From positions 434,001 to 498,000 of the forward strand of contig NZ_OX638201.1 in the NCBI RefSeq assembly GCF_951805225.1: a stretch of 64,000 nucleotides of DNA. Direction: 5' to 3'. Below are positions 50,384 through 58,836 of this stretch, piece after piece. Within the stretch, counting starts at the first letter, position 1. Every line of letters starts with the position of its first letter. The stretch is from an uncultured Flavobacterium sp. (GTDB lineage: Bacteria > Bacteroidota > Bacteroidia > Flavobacteriales > Flavobacteriaceae). The notes under the pieces are model-generated. The model was not told the origin of the DNA. It saw only the letters and a program-made list of their open reading frames with translations, and searched no databases. Made by a program: the position numbers and the translations under genes.

Positions 50384-50391
50384 TATCTTTG
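50384..50391 (+). promoter_or_regulatory. -7 box of ruvX
   Basis: TATCTTTG matches TAnnTTTG and lies 15 bases before the ATG at 50407. Confidence 0.55.
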
Positions 50392-50406
50392 AATAAAAAT
50401 TAAAAA

Positions 50407-50823
50407 ATGCCAAGAATTCTCTCTATAGACTACGGACAAAAACGTACCGGAATTGCCGTTACTGACGAAATGCAAATTATAGCTTCGGGTTTGACAACGA
50501 TTCCTACGGCGACTGTAATCGATTTTTTGAAAGATTATTTTGCTAAAGAAAAAGTCGAGACGGTTTTAATTGGTGAACCTAAACAAATGAACGGCGAACC
50601 TTCGCAAAGTGCTTCAATCATTAAAGGTTTTGTGACTCATTTTTCTAATATTTTTCCGGATATGAAAGTCGTTCGTGTAGATGAACGATTTACTTCAAAG
50701 ATGGCTTTTCAAACGATGATCGATAGCGGACTGAGTAAAAAGCAGCGTCAAAATAAAGGATTAATTGACGAAATTTCGGCTACAATAATGCTTCAGGATT
50801 ATCTTTCTTCAAAACGTTTTTAA
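50407..50823 (+). CDS. ruvX: Putative pre-16S rRNA nuclease / Holliday junction resolvase-like YqgF
   Basis: The 138-residue RNase H-fold protein has RILSIDYGQKRTGIAVTDEM (first acidic residue at the strand end, about residue 7), IGEPKQMNGEPSQSA (about 60), VVRVDERFTSKMAFQ (about 92, second acidic pair) and LIDEISATIMLQDYL (about 119, third acidic residue). The family was named for resolvase activity, but the best-supported role is maturation of 16S rRNA ends. It is an essential housekeeping gene in many bacteria. In relatives I recall it close to def, DUF5606 and mazG; here mqo and FUSC genes lie between. Confidence 0.92.
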   Translation: MPRILSIDYGQKRTGIAVTDEMQIIASGLTTIPTATVIDFLKDYFAKEKVETVLIGEPKQMNGEPSQSASIIKGFVTHFSNIFPDMKVVRVDERFTSKMAFQTMIDSGLSKKQRQNKGLIDEISATIMLQDYLSSKRF

Positions 50824-50915
50824 TTTTTTTAACGTTCAAAGCAGTAGTCTTTTATTTTTTAGAAAAACATAACTTTTATCATGTAATTTTAGTTTTTTTT
50901 TGCAATTATAAAAAG

Positions 50916-50923
50916 TACCTTTG
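50916..50923 (+). promoter_or_regulatory. -7 box of mqo
   Basis: TACCTTTG matches TAnnTTTG, 21 bases before the ATG at 50945. It overlaps a longer in-frame start at 50921, which is therefore rejected. Confidence 0.55.
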
Positions 50924-50944
50924 CACTTTAAAAACAATACTGTT

Positions 50945-52444
50945 ATGCCTGACGAAACAATACGTTCTAATAGTGAAGTAGTACTCATTGGAGCGGGAAT
51001 TATGAGTGCCACTCTTGGAGTAATTTTGAAAGAATTACAACCTGACATAAAAATTGAAATTTACGAAAGATTAGATGTTGCTGCTGCCGAAAGCTCTGAT
51101 GCTTGGAATAATGCAGGAACGGGACATTCAGCTTTCTGTGAGCTAAATTACACTCCGGAAAAGGCTGACGGAAGTATTGATCCAAAAAAAGCAATAAGTA
51201 TAGCAGAATCTTTTGAGATTTCTCGCCAATTCTGGTCTTATCTAGTTCAGGAAAATAAAGTGCCATCTCCAGATAATTTTATTAAAAGTGTTCCTCACAT
51301 GAGTTTCGTTTGGGGAGAAAAAAATGTTGAGTATCTTAAAAAGAGATTCGAAGCGTTGCAAAGCAATCCAATTTTTTCTCAAATGGAATTTAGTTCTGAT
51401 TTTGAAAAACTAAAAGAATGGATGCCACTTGTAATGGAAGGCAGAGAAGAGACTGAGAAATTAGCTGCTACTCACATGGAAATTGGTACCGATGTTAATT
51501 TTGGAGCTTTAACCAGAAGCATGTTTAATTATTTAGAGAAGCTTGATGGTGTTAAGTTGTATTTTAATCATGAAGTTGAAAAATTAAAACAACGCGAAGA
51601 TAAAACGTGGAGAATTAAGATAACTGATATCGCAACAGGTCAAAAACGAAAAGCTTATACTAAATTTGTTTTCATTGGTGCTGGTGGAGGTTCTTTGCCT
51701 TTATTAGAAAAAGCAAACGTTCCGGAAGGAAACGGTTACGGAGGTTTCCCTGTAAGCGGACAATGGTTGAAATGTACAAATCCGGAAGTTATTGCTAAAC
51801 ATCAGGCAAAAGTTTACGGAAAAGCAAGTGTTGGAGCGCCTCCAATGTCTGTTCCTCATATTGATACTCGTGTAATTGATGGAGAAAAAGCGTTGCTTTT
51901 TGGACCTTTTGCAGGATTTTCGACTCGTTTCTTAAAAAATGGTTCTTATTTAGATTTACCATTATCTATAAAAGCAAACAATTTAATTCCGATGTTATCA
52001 GCGGGATTCCATAATATTCCATTGACTAAATATTTAATCGAGCAAGTACGTCAATCTCCAAAAGACAGAATGAAAGCTTTACGCGAATATTTACCATCGG
52101 CACGTTCTAAAGACTGGAAATTGGAAAAAGCAGGACAACGTGTTCAGGTGATTAAAAAAGATGAAAAAGAAGGTGGAGTTTTAGAATTTGGTACTGAGGT
52201 TATCAATACGCATGACGGAACTTTAGCAGTATTATTAGGAGCTTCTCCGGGAGCATCGACTGCAGTTGCAATTATGATTGATTTGGTAAGCAGATGTTTT
52301 ACAGACCAAATTAAAACGCCGGAATGGGAAGCAAAAATGAAAAATATGATTCCTTCTTACGGACAAACTTTAAATGATAAACCGGAGCTTTTAGCAGAAC
52401 TTAGAAAACATACTTCTGAAGTTTTGAAATTAAGAAATTACTAA
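50945..52444 (+). CDS. mqo: Malate:quinone oxidoreductase
   Basis: The protein has 499 residues from the ATG at 50945. This FAD-dependent peripheral membrane enzyme oxidises malate to oxaloacetate and passes electrons to quinone, replacing or complementing soluble malate dehydrogenase. The FAD-binding start VVLIGAGIMSATLGVILKEL (residues 12-31) and the family blocks NNAGTGHSAFCELNYTP (about 56), FVFIGAGGGSLPLLEKA (about 240), FPVSGQWLKC (about 265) and LLGASPGASTAVAIM (about 433) are clear. No lipid anchor or signal is present. It is monocistronic. Confidence 0.95.
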   Translation: MPDETIRSNSEVVLIGAGIMSATLGVILKELQPDIKIEIYERLDVAAAESSDAWNNAGTGHSAFCELNYTPEKADGSIDPKKAISIAESFEISRQFWSYLVQENKVPSPDNFIKSVPHMSFVWGEKNVEYLKKRFEALQSNPIFSQMEFSSDFEKLKEWMPLVMEGREETEKLAATHMEIGTDVNFGALTRSMFNYLEKLDGVKLYFNHEVEKLKQREDKTWRIKITDIATGQKRKAYTKFVFIGAGGGSLPLLEKANVPEGNGYGGFPVSGQWLKCTNPEVIAKHQAKVYGKASVGAPPMSVPHIDTRVIDGEKALLFGPFAGFSTRFLKNGSYLDLPLSIKANNLIPMLSAGFHNIPLTKYLIEQVRQSPKDRMKALREYLPSARSKDWKLEKAGQRVQVIKKDEKEGGVLEFGTEVINTHDGTLAVLLGASPGASTAVAIMIDLVSRCFTDQIKTPEWEAKMKNMIPSYGQTLNDKPELLAELRKHTSEVLKLRNY

Positions 52445-52464
52445 ACTCAGGTGCTATAATAAAT

Positions 52465-52496
52465 AACAAATCCAGATGAATTAATCTGGATTTGTT
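52465..52496. terminator. Hairpin between convergent mqo and FUSC genes
   Basis: A 13-bp perfect stem AACAAATCCAGAT/ATCTGGATTTGTT with a 6-base loop overlaps the last codons of the FUSC gene. T tracts are short, so termination strength is uncertain. Confidence 0.55.
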
Positions 52497-54703
52497 GCTT
52501 TTATCTCTTCTGTAATTTTCAGGATTTTTTCGGCAAGATTACTCATCCAAATCAATTGCTCAATAACCATTTGTGCTTCCTGCATTTTAGCCTGACGTGT
52601 TTCTTTGTCAAGTTCGTCATCTGCAGCTAAACGTTTAAAATTAACACGTTTTAGTTCTTCAAATTGCAGCGTGACATCTTCCTTATCAAAAAAAGTATCG
52701 GTTATAATTGCTTCATTTCTTAGAATAGAAATCGAATGATCTAAATTTGATAATATCGTTTTTATAATATAATTAAATGATTCTGAAGCTGATGTTGTTT
52801 GGTGCGATTGAATGTAAGTCGATAATGAAGCTAAAGCTGATAATATCGAATGATTTAAAACAACCAATTTATTAACCAATGGCAATGTTTTTTGCTTTGA
52901 TTTTGGTTCCTGCATCATTCGTTGAAAAGAAGTCATTAAATTCCCAATTTCAACAAAAGCATTTTTTCGGGCTAATCGGTAAGAAGTTGGTATTTCTCCT
53001 TTTTTATTATAAAAATCAGCAATTTCTTTAAGGTAATTTCTATTCGCACGAATCGTATTTTCAATATGAATAGGCGTATTTATAAATTCCCAGGCAGGCC
53101 ATAAAAACTGATTCGCAATAAAGGCCAAAACGGCTCCGGCAATTGTATCTAAAACTCTAAATTGAATAACTTCAACAACATTGGGAGTTAAAATTCCGTA
53201 TATAAAAACAACGTACATTGTCACAAAAGTGGCACTTGTTTTATAGTTGATTTGTGTAAACGAAATTCCAAGAAGCATACAAACAATAGATAATATGCTA
53301 AGTGCTACGTGGTTTTGAACAAAAGAAACGATTCCAAAAGCTAGTAATCCTCCCAGAATGGTTCCGAAAATTCTATTGTAAGAGCGTTCTTTGGTTAATC
53401 CATAACCTGGACGCATAATTACGACTATCGTCAATAAAATCCAATATACGTTTTGAAATGGTAACAGTTGTCCCATGCAAAAACCAATCAATATTGTAAT
53501 CGTCAGACGTAAAGAATGTCTGAAAATTGAAGAAGAAAAACTTAAATTTTCAGTTAATGTACGTAATGGATAATATTGTGGTGTCAGGAATTTTTCAAGT
53601 TCTTTGTCCTTGTCTTTCAGCTTGAAAGATTGCATTGCAAGTGAAAAAGCGCGTTGAATAATTTTGATTTTCCCAACTTGGTTTTTAGCATATTTCAGCA
53701 TATTAGTTAGCATCAAAACACCTTCGGCAGCTTCTTCTTTGCCTAATGTTTTTTCGTAATCAAAAATGGCAAATTCAAGAGCATCAAGTTCATTTTTTAA
53801 ATCATTTTTATCTACATAAACGGCAATATGGTGTACGTTTTTAGATAACTTCTTTAAAGTTGAAGCCAGTTTGTACGCTACATTTTGATACGTTCTTAAA
53901 ACGTCAGGATGTTTGGCAAATTTTTCGTGAAGCTTACTATGGTCAAATGAAGTGTAAAGTGCAAGTTCCTGAATTTCGACAAGAGTGATAAAAACAAGCA
54001 ACATTTTACGATTTTGACTTGTAGTTGCTGATGCATTTTGATTGCCAATAAGCATTTTTCTTAAATCTTCATGAATCAGATTCAGATCAACCTGAACAGC
54101 CAATTGTTTTTCGATGATAGCTTGTCTGTTAGCTTCGGGACTCCATAAATCACCTCTTAATTTTAAATATTTTGCAGTTAATTTTATTCCTTCGGCAATT
54201 TGTAATTCGACATATTTATAAGGTTGTACAAAATGGAAAACAAGAGATACAATCAAATATAGAATACCACCAACAAAGATAAAACCTGAATATTCAAAAG
54301 CTTGCCATCCTTCATGCAAATGCCCAAATGATAGAGAAATAGACAATAAAGCCGAGAATGAAACTAATGTTGCACGTTGTCCATACACTGAAATCATCGA
54401 GCATAAAAAAAGTAAAAATCCCAGAAAAGGATAAAATAGTAATGGATATGGATAAGCAAGATTTATTAATAAATTGACGCCAGACACAATAAATGATGCC
54501 ACAATAAGTCCTTTGATTTTATGACTTAATGAACTCGGAATATCACTGGGATAAGTATAAAAGGCACCTAAGGCAATTGTAAAGCCAATTTCGAAGTGCC
54601 CAAAAAAGTTTAAAACTAAAACAGGAACGACAGAAGCAATAGTTACTTTTGAGGCATTTAAGAAAGAAGTACTGTTGGTGAATTTCGAGATATGATCAAG
54701 CAT
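52481..54703 (-). CDS. FUSC/YccS-like inner-membrane protein
   Basis: The protein has 740 residues from the ATG at 54703; the frame extends to a TTG at 54784, but the shorter form starts directly before the conserved region. Two sets of five to six membrane helices (about residues 15-155 and 385-520) flank cytoplasmic domains, the YccS/YhfK and fusaric-acid-resistance layout. Conserved segments include FEIGFTIALGAFYTYPSDIP at the start and YWILLTIVVIMRPGYGLTKE with RIFGTILGG in the second half, the FUSC signature. It probably exports aromatic acids or stabilises the envelope, but the substrate is unknown. Confidence 0.85.
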   Translation of the reverse strand: MLDHISKFTNSTSFLNASKVTIASVVPVLVLNFFGHFEIGFTIALGAFYTYPSDIPSSLSHKIKGLIVASFIVSGVNLLINLAYPYPLLFYPFLGFLLFLCSMISVYGQRATLVSFSALLSISLSFGHLHEGWQAFEYSGFIFVGGILYLIVSLVFHFVQPYKYVELQIAEGIKLTAKYLKLRGDLWSPEANRQAIIEKQLAVQVDLNLIHEDLRKMLIGNQNASATTSQNRKMLLVFITLVEIQELALYTSFDHSKLHEKFAKHPDVLRTYQNVAYKLASTLKKLSKNVHHIAVYVDKNDLKNELDALEFAIFDYEKTLGKEEAAEGVLMLTNMLKYAKNQVGKIKIIQRAFSLAMQSFKLKDKDKELEKFLTPQYYPLRTLTENLSFSSSIFRHSLRLTITILIGFCMGQLLPFQNVYWILLTIVVIMRPGYGLTKERSYNRIFGTILGGLLAFGIVSFVQNHVALSILSIVCMLLGISFTQINYKTSATFVTMYVVFIYGILTPNVVEVIQFRVLDTIAGAVLAFIANQFLWPAWEFINTPIHIENTIRANRNYLKEIADFYNKKGEIPTSYRLARKNAFVEIGNLMTSFQRMMQEPKSKQKTLPLVNKLVVLNHSILSALASLSTYIQSHQTTSASESFNYIIKTILSNLDHSISILRNEAIITDTFFDKEDVTLQFEELKRVNFKRLAADDELDKETRQAKMQEAQMVIEQLIWMSNLAEKILKITEEIKATNPD

Positions 54704-54833
54704 ATATTGCGGTTTACTAGCAAAGGTAAGAATTGTACGAATTATTTTGGCATAATATTGGATGAGATTTTGCGCAGGAAGCAAAAAGAATATATATTCT
54801 AATGTAGAAAATTATTCATTGACTATTTTTTAC

Positions 54834-54841
54834 TATTTTTG
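54834..54841 (+). promoter_or_regulatory. -7 box upstream of def
   Basis: TATTTTTG matches TAnnTTTG. It lies 63 bases before the def start, leaving an untranslated leader that contains AAGGAGGA (about 54853-54860). That is a rare Shine-Dalgarno-like stretch here, but too far from the ATG to serve it. Confidence 0.45.
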
Positions 54842-54904
54842 CCAACTGAATTAAGGAGGACTAAATTTAGGTTTTTCAGTAGATAATACATTAAAATAAT
54901 ACAA

Positions 54905-55495
54905 ATGATTTTACCAATTGTAGGATATGGTGATCCTGTTTTAAGAAAAGTAGGAGAGGCAATTACGCCAGATTACCCAAACTTAAAAGAAACGATAGCA
55001 AACATGTATGAAACCATGTACAACGCTTATGGTGTTGGACTTGCTGCACCGCAAGTAGGTATGGCAATTCGTTTGTTTGTGATTGATACGACTCCTTTTA
55101 GCGATGATGAGGATTTACCATCAGAAGAGCAAGAAGATTTAAAAGGTTTCAAAAAAACTTTTATCAATGCTAAAATTCTTAAAGAAGAAGGTGAGGAGTG
55201 GAGTTTTAACGAAGGATGTTTAAGCATTCCGGATGTTCGCGAAGATGTTTATAGAAAACCAACTGTTACGATAGAATATTGCGAAGAAGATTTTGTAATG
55301 AAAACAGAGGTTTTTGATGGTTTGATAGCAAGAGTTATTCAGCATGAATATGATCATATCGAAGGCGTTTTATTTACGGATAAAATTTCTTCATTGAAAA
55401 AACGTTTGATTCAAAAGAAATTGAAAAATATTACTGAAGGTAAGACTTTTCAAGATTACAGAATGAAATTTGCTGCTGCTAAAAAGGGGAGATAA
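54905..55495 (+). CDS. def: Peptide deformylase
   Basis: The 196-residue metalloenzyme removes formyl from nascent N-terminal methionine. The three signatures are present: motif 1 GVGLAAPQVGMAI (about residues 43-55), motif 2 EGCLSIPDVR (about 102-111, metal Cys) and motif 3 IQHEYDHIEGVLF (about 145-157, two metal His and catalytic Glu). An acidic insert (SDDEDLPSEEQED) between motifs 1 and 2 is common in Bacteroidota forms. The DUF5606 gene follows after 69 bases. Confidence 0.95.
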   Translation: MILPIVGYGDPVLRKVGEAITPDYPNLKETIANMYETMYNAYGVGLAAPQVGMAIRLFVIDTTPFSDDEDLPSEEQEDLKGFKKTFINAKILKEEGEEWSFNEGCLSIPDVREDVYRKPTVTIEYCEEDFVMKTEVFDGLIARVIQHEYDHIEGVLFTDKISSLKKRLIQKKLKNITEGKTFQDYRMKFAAAKKGR

Positions 55496-55564
55496 GTATT
55501 CTAAAGTAAATTTAGAATCAATAAAATATAATAAATCAAATTCTTAATACTAATTTTAATAAAC

Positions 55565-56053
55565 ATGAATTTAGAGAAAATTTTAGCCATTTCTGGGAAA
55601 CCAGGTCTATATGTATTGAAAGTACAAACTCGTACAGGTTTTGTGGCAGAATCATTATTGGATGGAAAAAAAATCACAGTAAACTTAAAAAGTAATGTAA
55701 GTTTATTGTCTGAAATTTCAATTTATACACACGAAGGCGAAAAACCATTAACTGAAGTTATGCAACGTATTGCAACTAAAGAAAATAAAGGTCAAGCTAT
55801 TTCGCACAAAGAAGATAATGCTACATTAGCGGCTTATTTCAAAGAAATTTTACCTGATTATGATGAAGAAAGAGTTTATCCTTCTGATATTAAAAAAGTA
55901 TTAAACTGGTACAATACGCTTGAGGCAAAAGGTTTAGTTACTGATGCAGCTCCAGCTGCTACTGCTGAAACTACTGAGGAAGCTCCGGTTGCTGAAGAGA
56001 AACCAAAAAAAGCTCCAGCTGCTAAAAAAGCAAAAGCTAAAAAAGAAGAATAG
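55565..56053 (+). CDS. DUF5606 domain protein
   Basis: The 162-residue cytoplasmic protein has a beta-rich N-terminal domain (residues 1-70, starting MNLEKILAISGKPGLYVLKV) and a helical middle with YFKEILPDYDEERVYPSDIKK (in two parts, about 92-112). It ends in a low-complexity tail of A, E, P and K (about 128-162) like a histone-H1-type linker. The family is restricted to Bacteroidota and has no known function. It sits between def and the downstream genes, and in relatives I recall mazG follows directly. Confidence 0.85.
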   Translation: MNLEKILAISGKPGLYVLKVQTRTGFVAESLLDGKKITVNLKSNVSLLSEISIYTHEGEKPLTEVMQRIATKENKGQAISHKEDNATLAAYFKEILPDYDEERVYPSDIKKVLNWYNTLEAKGLVTDAAPAATAETTEEAPVAEEKPKKAPAAKKAKAKKEE

Positions 56054-56077
56054 TAAATTTTTACATTCAAATATATT

Positions 56078-56115
56078 AATCCTGTTAAGATGTTTTCTTA
56101 GCAGGATTTTTTTTT
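56078..56115 (+). terminator. Terminator after the DUF5606 gene
   Basis: The imperfect stem AATCCTGTTAAGA / TCTTAGCAGGATT with a 5-base loop is followed by a run of nine Ts. Confidence 0.85.
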
Positions 56116-56303
56116 GTAGGTATTTTTTGTATTTTATTTATGATTTCTGATAGTGTGAAACTAAATTTAAAATTTAATTTTGTAGGAAAAATAAGTATTT
56201 TTTACAATTGATAGTTTAAAGAAAAAGAATCATGTTTCAGACATAATTCTTGATTTTTTACGATTAATTGAAAATCAAGGAAATTAAATTTTAAATAAAA
56301 AAA

Positions 56304-57074
56304 ATGAAAAGAGTTACCGCAAAAATTTTGTTTGGTGCAGTTCTGATGATGTTTGTTGCATGTTCAGATAAAAATAGCACAAAAGAAGAAGAAAAAAAAC
56401 ATTGGAATTACGAAGGGGAAACCGGACCGGAACATTGGTCAGAAATTGATCAGAATGATTGTGGAGGAAGTGCACAATCGCCAATAGATATAATGGAGAC
56501 AGAAACGGATAAAACTTTGCTTCCAATTGATTTTCATTACGATCAAAAAACAAAAATTCATGATATCATAAATAATGGACATTCTATTCAGGTTGATTTT
56601 GAACCGGATGATTATATTATGGTCGATGGCGATAAATATGATTTAAAACAATTTCATTTTCATGAACCTGCAGAACATACTATTCGAGGAGTGAGATATC
56701 CATTGGTTATTCATATGGTTCATATGAACAAAGAAGGAAAGTATGTTGTACTTGCAATTATGGCTCAGGAAGATAAAGAAATCAATGAAGCTTTTGAATT
56801 TCTTGATAAATTTTTGCCTCTAAAAGTTAATGAGAGCATAAAAGTAAATGAAGATTTCAATATAAATAAAGTCTTGCCGGAAAATAAAGCATATTATACC
56901 TATACAGGTTCACTTACTACTCCGCCTTGTACGGAAGGAGTTCAGTGGTATATTTTTAAAAGTCCGGTGGGCGTTTCTTTAAAAATAATTGAAGACTTAA
57001 GAAAGATAATGCCGATTAATAATTTTAGGAATGTACAGCCTTTAAACGGAAGAATAATTAAGGAATCAATATAA
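56304..57074 (+). CDS. Alpha-type carbonic anhydrase, lipoprotein form
   Basis: The 256-residue protein has a signal peptide with lipobox MMFVAC (Cys about residue 20), so it is probably anchored in the envelope. The alpha-CA fold is clear: HWNYEGETGPEHW, SAQSPIDIMET (about 56-66), the zinc site QFHFHEPAEH plus LVIHMVHM (three His, about 115-140), the gatekeeping Glu in the first block, and GSLTTPPCTEGVQWYIF (about 202-218). It interconverts CO2 and bicarbonate outside the cytoplasm. It has terminators on both sides and stands as a single-gene unit between DUF5606 and mazG. Confidence 0.92.
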   Translation: MKRVTAKILFGAVLMMFVACSDKNSTKEEEKKHWNYEGETGPEHWSEIDQNDCGGSAQSPIDIMETETDKTLLPIDFHYDQKTKIHDIINNGHSIQVDFEPDDYIMVDGDKYDLKQFHFHEPAEHTIRGVRYPLVIHMVHMNKEGKYVVLAIMAQEDKEINEAFEFLDKFLPLKVNESIKVNEDFNINKVLPENKAYYTYTGSLTTPPCTEGVQWYIFKSPVGVSLKIIEDLRKIMPINNFRNVQPLNGRIIKESI

Positions 57075-57088
57075 TATTTTCATTAAAC

Positions 57089-57120
57089 AAAAAAGAAGGT
57101 CATAATAGACCTTCTTTTTT
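57089..57120 (+). terminator. Terminator after the carbonic anhydrase gene
   Basis: A 13-bp stem AAAAAAGAAGGTC/GACCTTCTTTTTT with an ATAATA loop ends in a T run. Confidence 0.88.
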
Positions 57121-57152
57121 GTTTTTATACATCATTTAATTAATAAAATATT

Positions 57153-57160
57153 TAATTTTG
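57153..57160 (+). promoter_or_regulatory. -7 box of mazG
   Basis: TAATTTTG matches TAnnTTTG, 18 bases before the ATG at 57179. Confidence 0.55.
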
Positions 57161-57178
57161 ATTCAACAATAGAAAAAA

Positions 57179-57949
57179 ATGAGCAAAGAACTTCAACTTA
57201 AGGCCTTCGAAAGATTATTAATTATAATGGATGAGCTTCGTGAGCAATGTCCTTGGGATAAAAAGCAAACTTTGCAAACGCTCAGACATCTTACGATTGA
57301 AGAAACTTATGAATTAGGTGATGCCATTTTGGATAATGATCTAAATGAAGTTAAAAAAGAGTTAGGTGATTTATTACTGCACATTGTTTTTTATGCTAAA
57401 ATTGGTTCTGAAACCAATGATTTTGATATTGCTGATGTTTGTAATGAAATCTGCGACAAATTAATTCATCGTCATCCTCATATTTACAGCGATACAGTTG
57501 TTAAAGACGAAGAAGAAGTCAAACAAAATTGGGAAAAACTAAAGCTAAAAGAAGGCAAAAAATCAGTTTTGGAAGGTGTTCCAAGAAGTTTACCGGCATT
57601 AGTAAAAGCAAGCCGAATTCAGGATAAAGTAAAAGGAGTTGGTTTTGACTGGGAAGAACCACATCAGGTTTGGGATAAAGTGCAGGAAGAACTTGAGGAA
57701 TTACAAGTCGAAGTAACATCTGGTGATCAGGATAAAATCGAAGCCGAATTTGGCGATGTTTTGTTCTCGATGATTAATTATGCAAGATTTCTAAATGTAA
57801 ATCCCGAAGATGCTTTAGAACGCACAAACAAAAAGTTTATCAAGCGTTTTCAATATCTTGAAAGTAAAGCTGGTGAATTAGGAAAACCATTAATGGATAT
57901 GACTTTGGCAGAAATGGATGTCTTTTGGAACGAAGCTAAAAAACTATAA
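57179..57949 (+). CDS. mazG: Nucleoside triphosphate pyrophosphohydrolase MazG
   Basis: The 256-residue all-alpha NTP pyrophosphatase hydrolyses NTPs and dNTPs to monophosphates, cleaning the pool or lowering ppGpp. Both repeats are present: the first with LREQCPWDKKQTLQTLRHLT and EETYELGDAI then KKELGDLLLHIVFYAKI (residues 20-75), the second with VQEELEELQVEV and EAEFGDVLFSMINYARFL (about 162-205). The E-x2-E...D pattern of the metal site is intact. The stop is one base from that of the convergent Crp/Fnr gene. Confidence 0.94.
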   Translation: MSKELQLKAFERLLIIMDELREQCPWDKKQTLQTLRHLTIEETYELGDAILDNDLNEVKKELGDLLLHIVFYAKIGSETNDFDIADVCNEICDKLIHRHPHIYSDTVVKDEEEVKQNWEKLKLKEGKKSVLEGVPRSLPALVKASRIQDKVKGVGFDWEEPHQVWDKVQEELEELQVEVTSGDQDKIEAEFGDVLFSMINYARFLNVNPEDALERTNKKFIKRFQYLESKAGELGKPLMDMTLAEMDVFWNEAKKL

Positions 57950-57950
57950 A

Positions 57951-58631
57951 CTATTCAGCTAATTTTTTTAATGCCTTTACGTTTTTAAGGATTATTTTTT
58001 TTCCTAGTAATTCAATCAATTCCAGTTTATTAAAATCAGATAATAATCGAATGCAGCTTTCTGTTGCAGTTCCAATCATTCCTGCTAATTCTTCTCTGCT
58101 AAGTTGTACTTTTAGAGTTTTGTCCGTGTTTTCCCCAAACGCGTCATATAAGTACAGTAAAGTTTCTGCTAATCGTTGTTTTACGGTTTTTTGAACTAAT
58201 GCAATTTTTTCGTTTTCAGATTCTTTCAAATCTTCACAAACAGATTGCATCAGGTTCATTGAGAATTGATTATTAGTATTGAAGAAATGTATGATTTCAC
58301 TTTTTGGAATAAAGCAAACTTCCATATCAGCAACAGCTTTTGCTGTCAAATTTGCCGGCTCATTACTAATCATAGAACGTTGTCCTAAAAGTTCGCCGGA
58401 TTTTACAAGCTTAATAATCTGGTCTTTTCCGTTTGCACTTAATTTAGAAAGTTTTCCAACGCCATCTTTTACACAAAAGACACCATTTGTTACTTCACCT
58501 TCTTCAAAAATTGCTTCTCCTTTTTTTATGGTGTAAGTAGATTTGCTATTAGCCAACTTTATAACCTCGTCTTTATTCAGTGCTTTAAGAGAAGATAACT
58601 GTCTTACGATACATTGGTCACATTTATTCAT
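57951..58631 (-). CDS. Crp/Fnr family transcriptional regulator
   Basis: The 226-residue protein has an N-terminal CDQC pair (residues 4-7), a cNMP-binding-like beta-roll (about 20-120, KKGEAIFEEGEVTNGVFCVKDG split, GELLGQRSMISNEP), a long dimer helix and a C-terminal helix-turn-helix with LSREELAGMIGTATESCIRLL (read in two halves, about 170-190). The recognition-helix pattern E-x2-x-R resembles Fnr. It lacks the full four-cysteine iron-sulfur set of E. coli FNR, so the oxygen-sensing mode is uncertain. It is divergent from the ccoI gene, whose promoter carries a Fnr-like site, so it is the prime candidate regulator of the cbb3 locus. Confidence 0.88.
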   Translation of the reverse strand: MNKCDQCIVRQLSSLKALNKDEVIKLANSKSTYTIKKGEAIFEEGEVTNGVFCVKDGVGKLSKLSANGKDQIIKLVKSGELLGQRSMISNEPANLTAKAVADMEVCFIPKSEIIHFFNTNNQFSMNLMQSVCEDLKESENEKIALVQKTVKQRLAETLLYLYDAFGENTDKTLKVQLSREELAGMIGTATESCIRLLSDFNKLELIELLGKKIILKNVKALKKLAE

Positions 58632-58649
58632 AGCAAAAAAAATTTACTG

Positions 58650-58657
58650 CAAAATTA
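58650..58657 (-). promoter_or_regulatory. -7 box of the Crp/Fnr gene
   Basis: TAATTTTG on the minus strand lies 18 bases before the ATG at 58631. Confidence 0.55.
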
Positions 58658-58767
58658 ACCATTATTAGCTTTCGAAGGTATCATTATTACTGAAAAATCA
58701 TATAAAAAATCCTATGTTGTTATTTACCAGTTTTATTTCAGTAAATTAGAATTCGATTTAATTGTAA

Positions 58768-58783
58768 TATGATAAATGTCATA
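58768..58783 (+). promoter_or_regulatory. Putative Fnr-like operator upstream of ccoI
   Basis: TATGAT-AAAT-GTCATA is a 16-base inverted repeat with one mismatch. A near -7 box AATATTTG (58806-58813) places its centre about 41 bases before the inferred start, the class II activator position. It is nearly identical to the site before ccoS. Confidence 0.65.
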
Positions 58784-58836
58784 TTTAAAATCGCTTCTTA
58801 TTTGGAATATTTGTTACATTAAAAAAGAAACAAATT

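Noticed and set aside
50921..50944. Longer N-terminus for malate:quinone oxidoreductase
   Set aside because: The start overlaps the -7 box TACCTTTG; the ATG at 50945 precedes the FAD motif at the usual distance.
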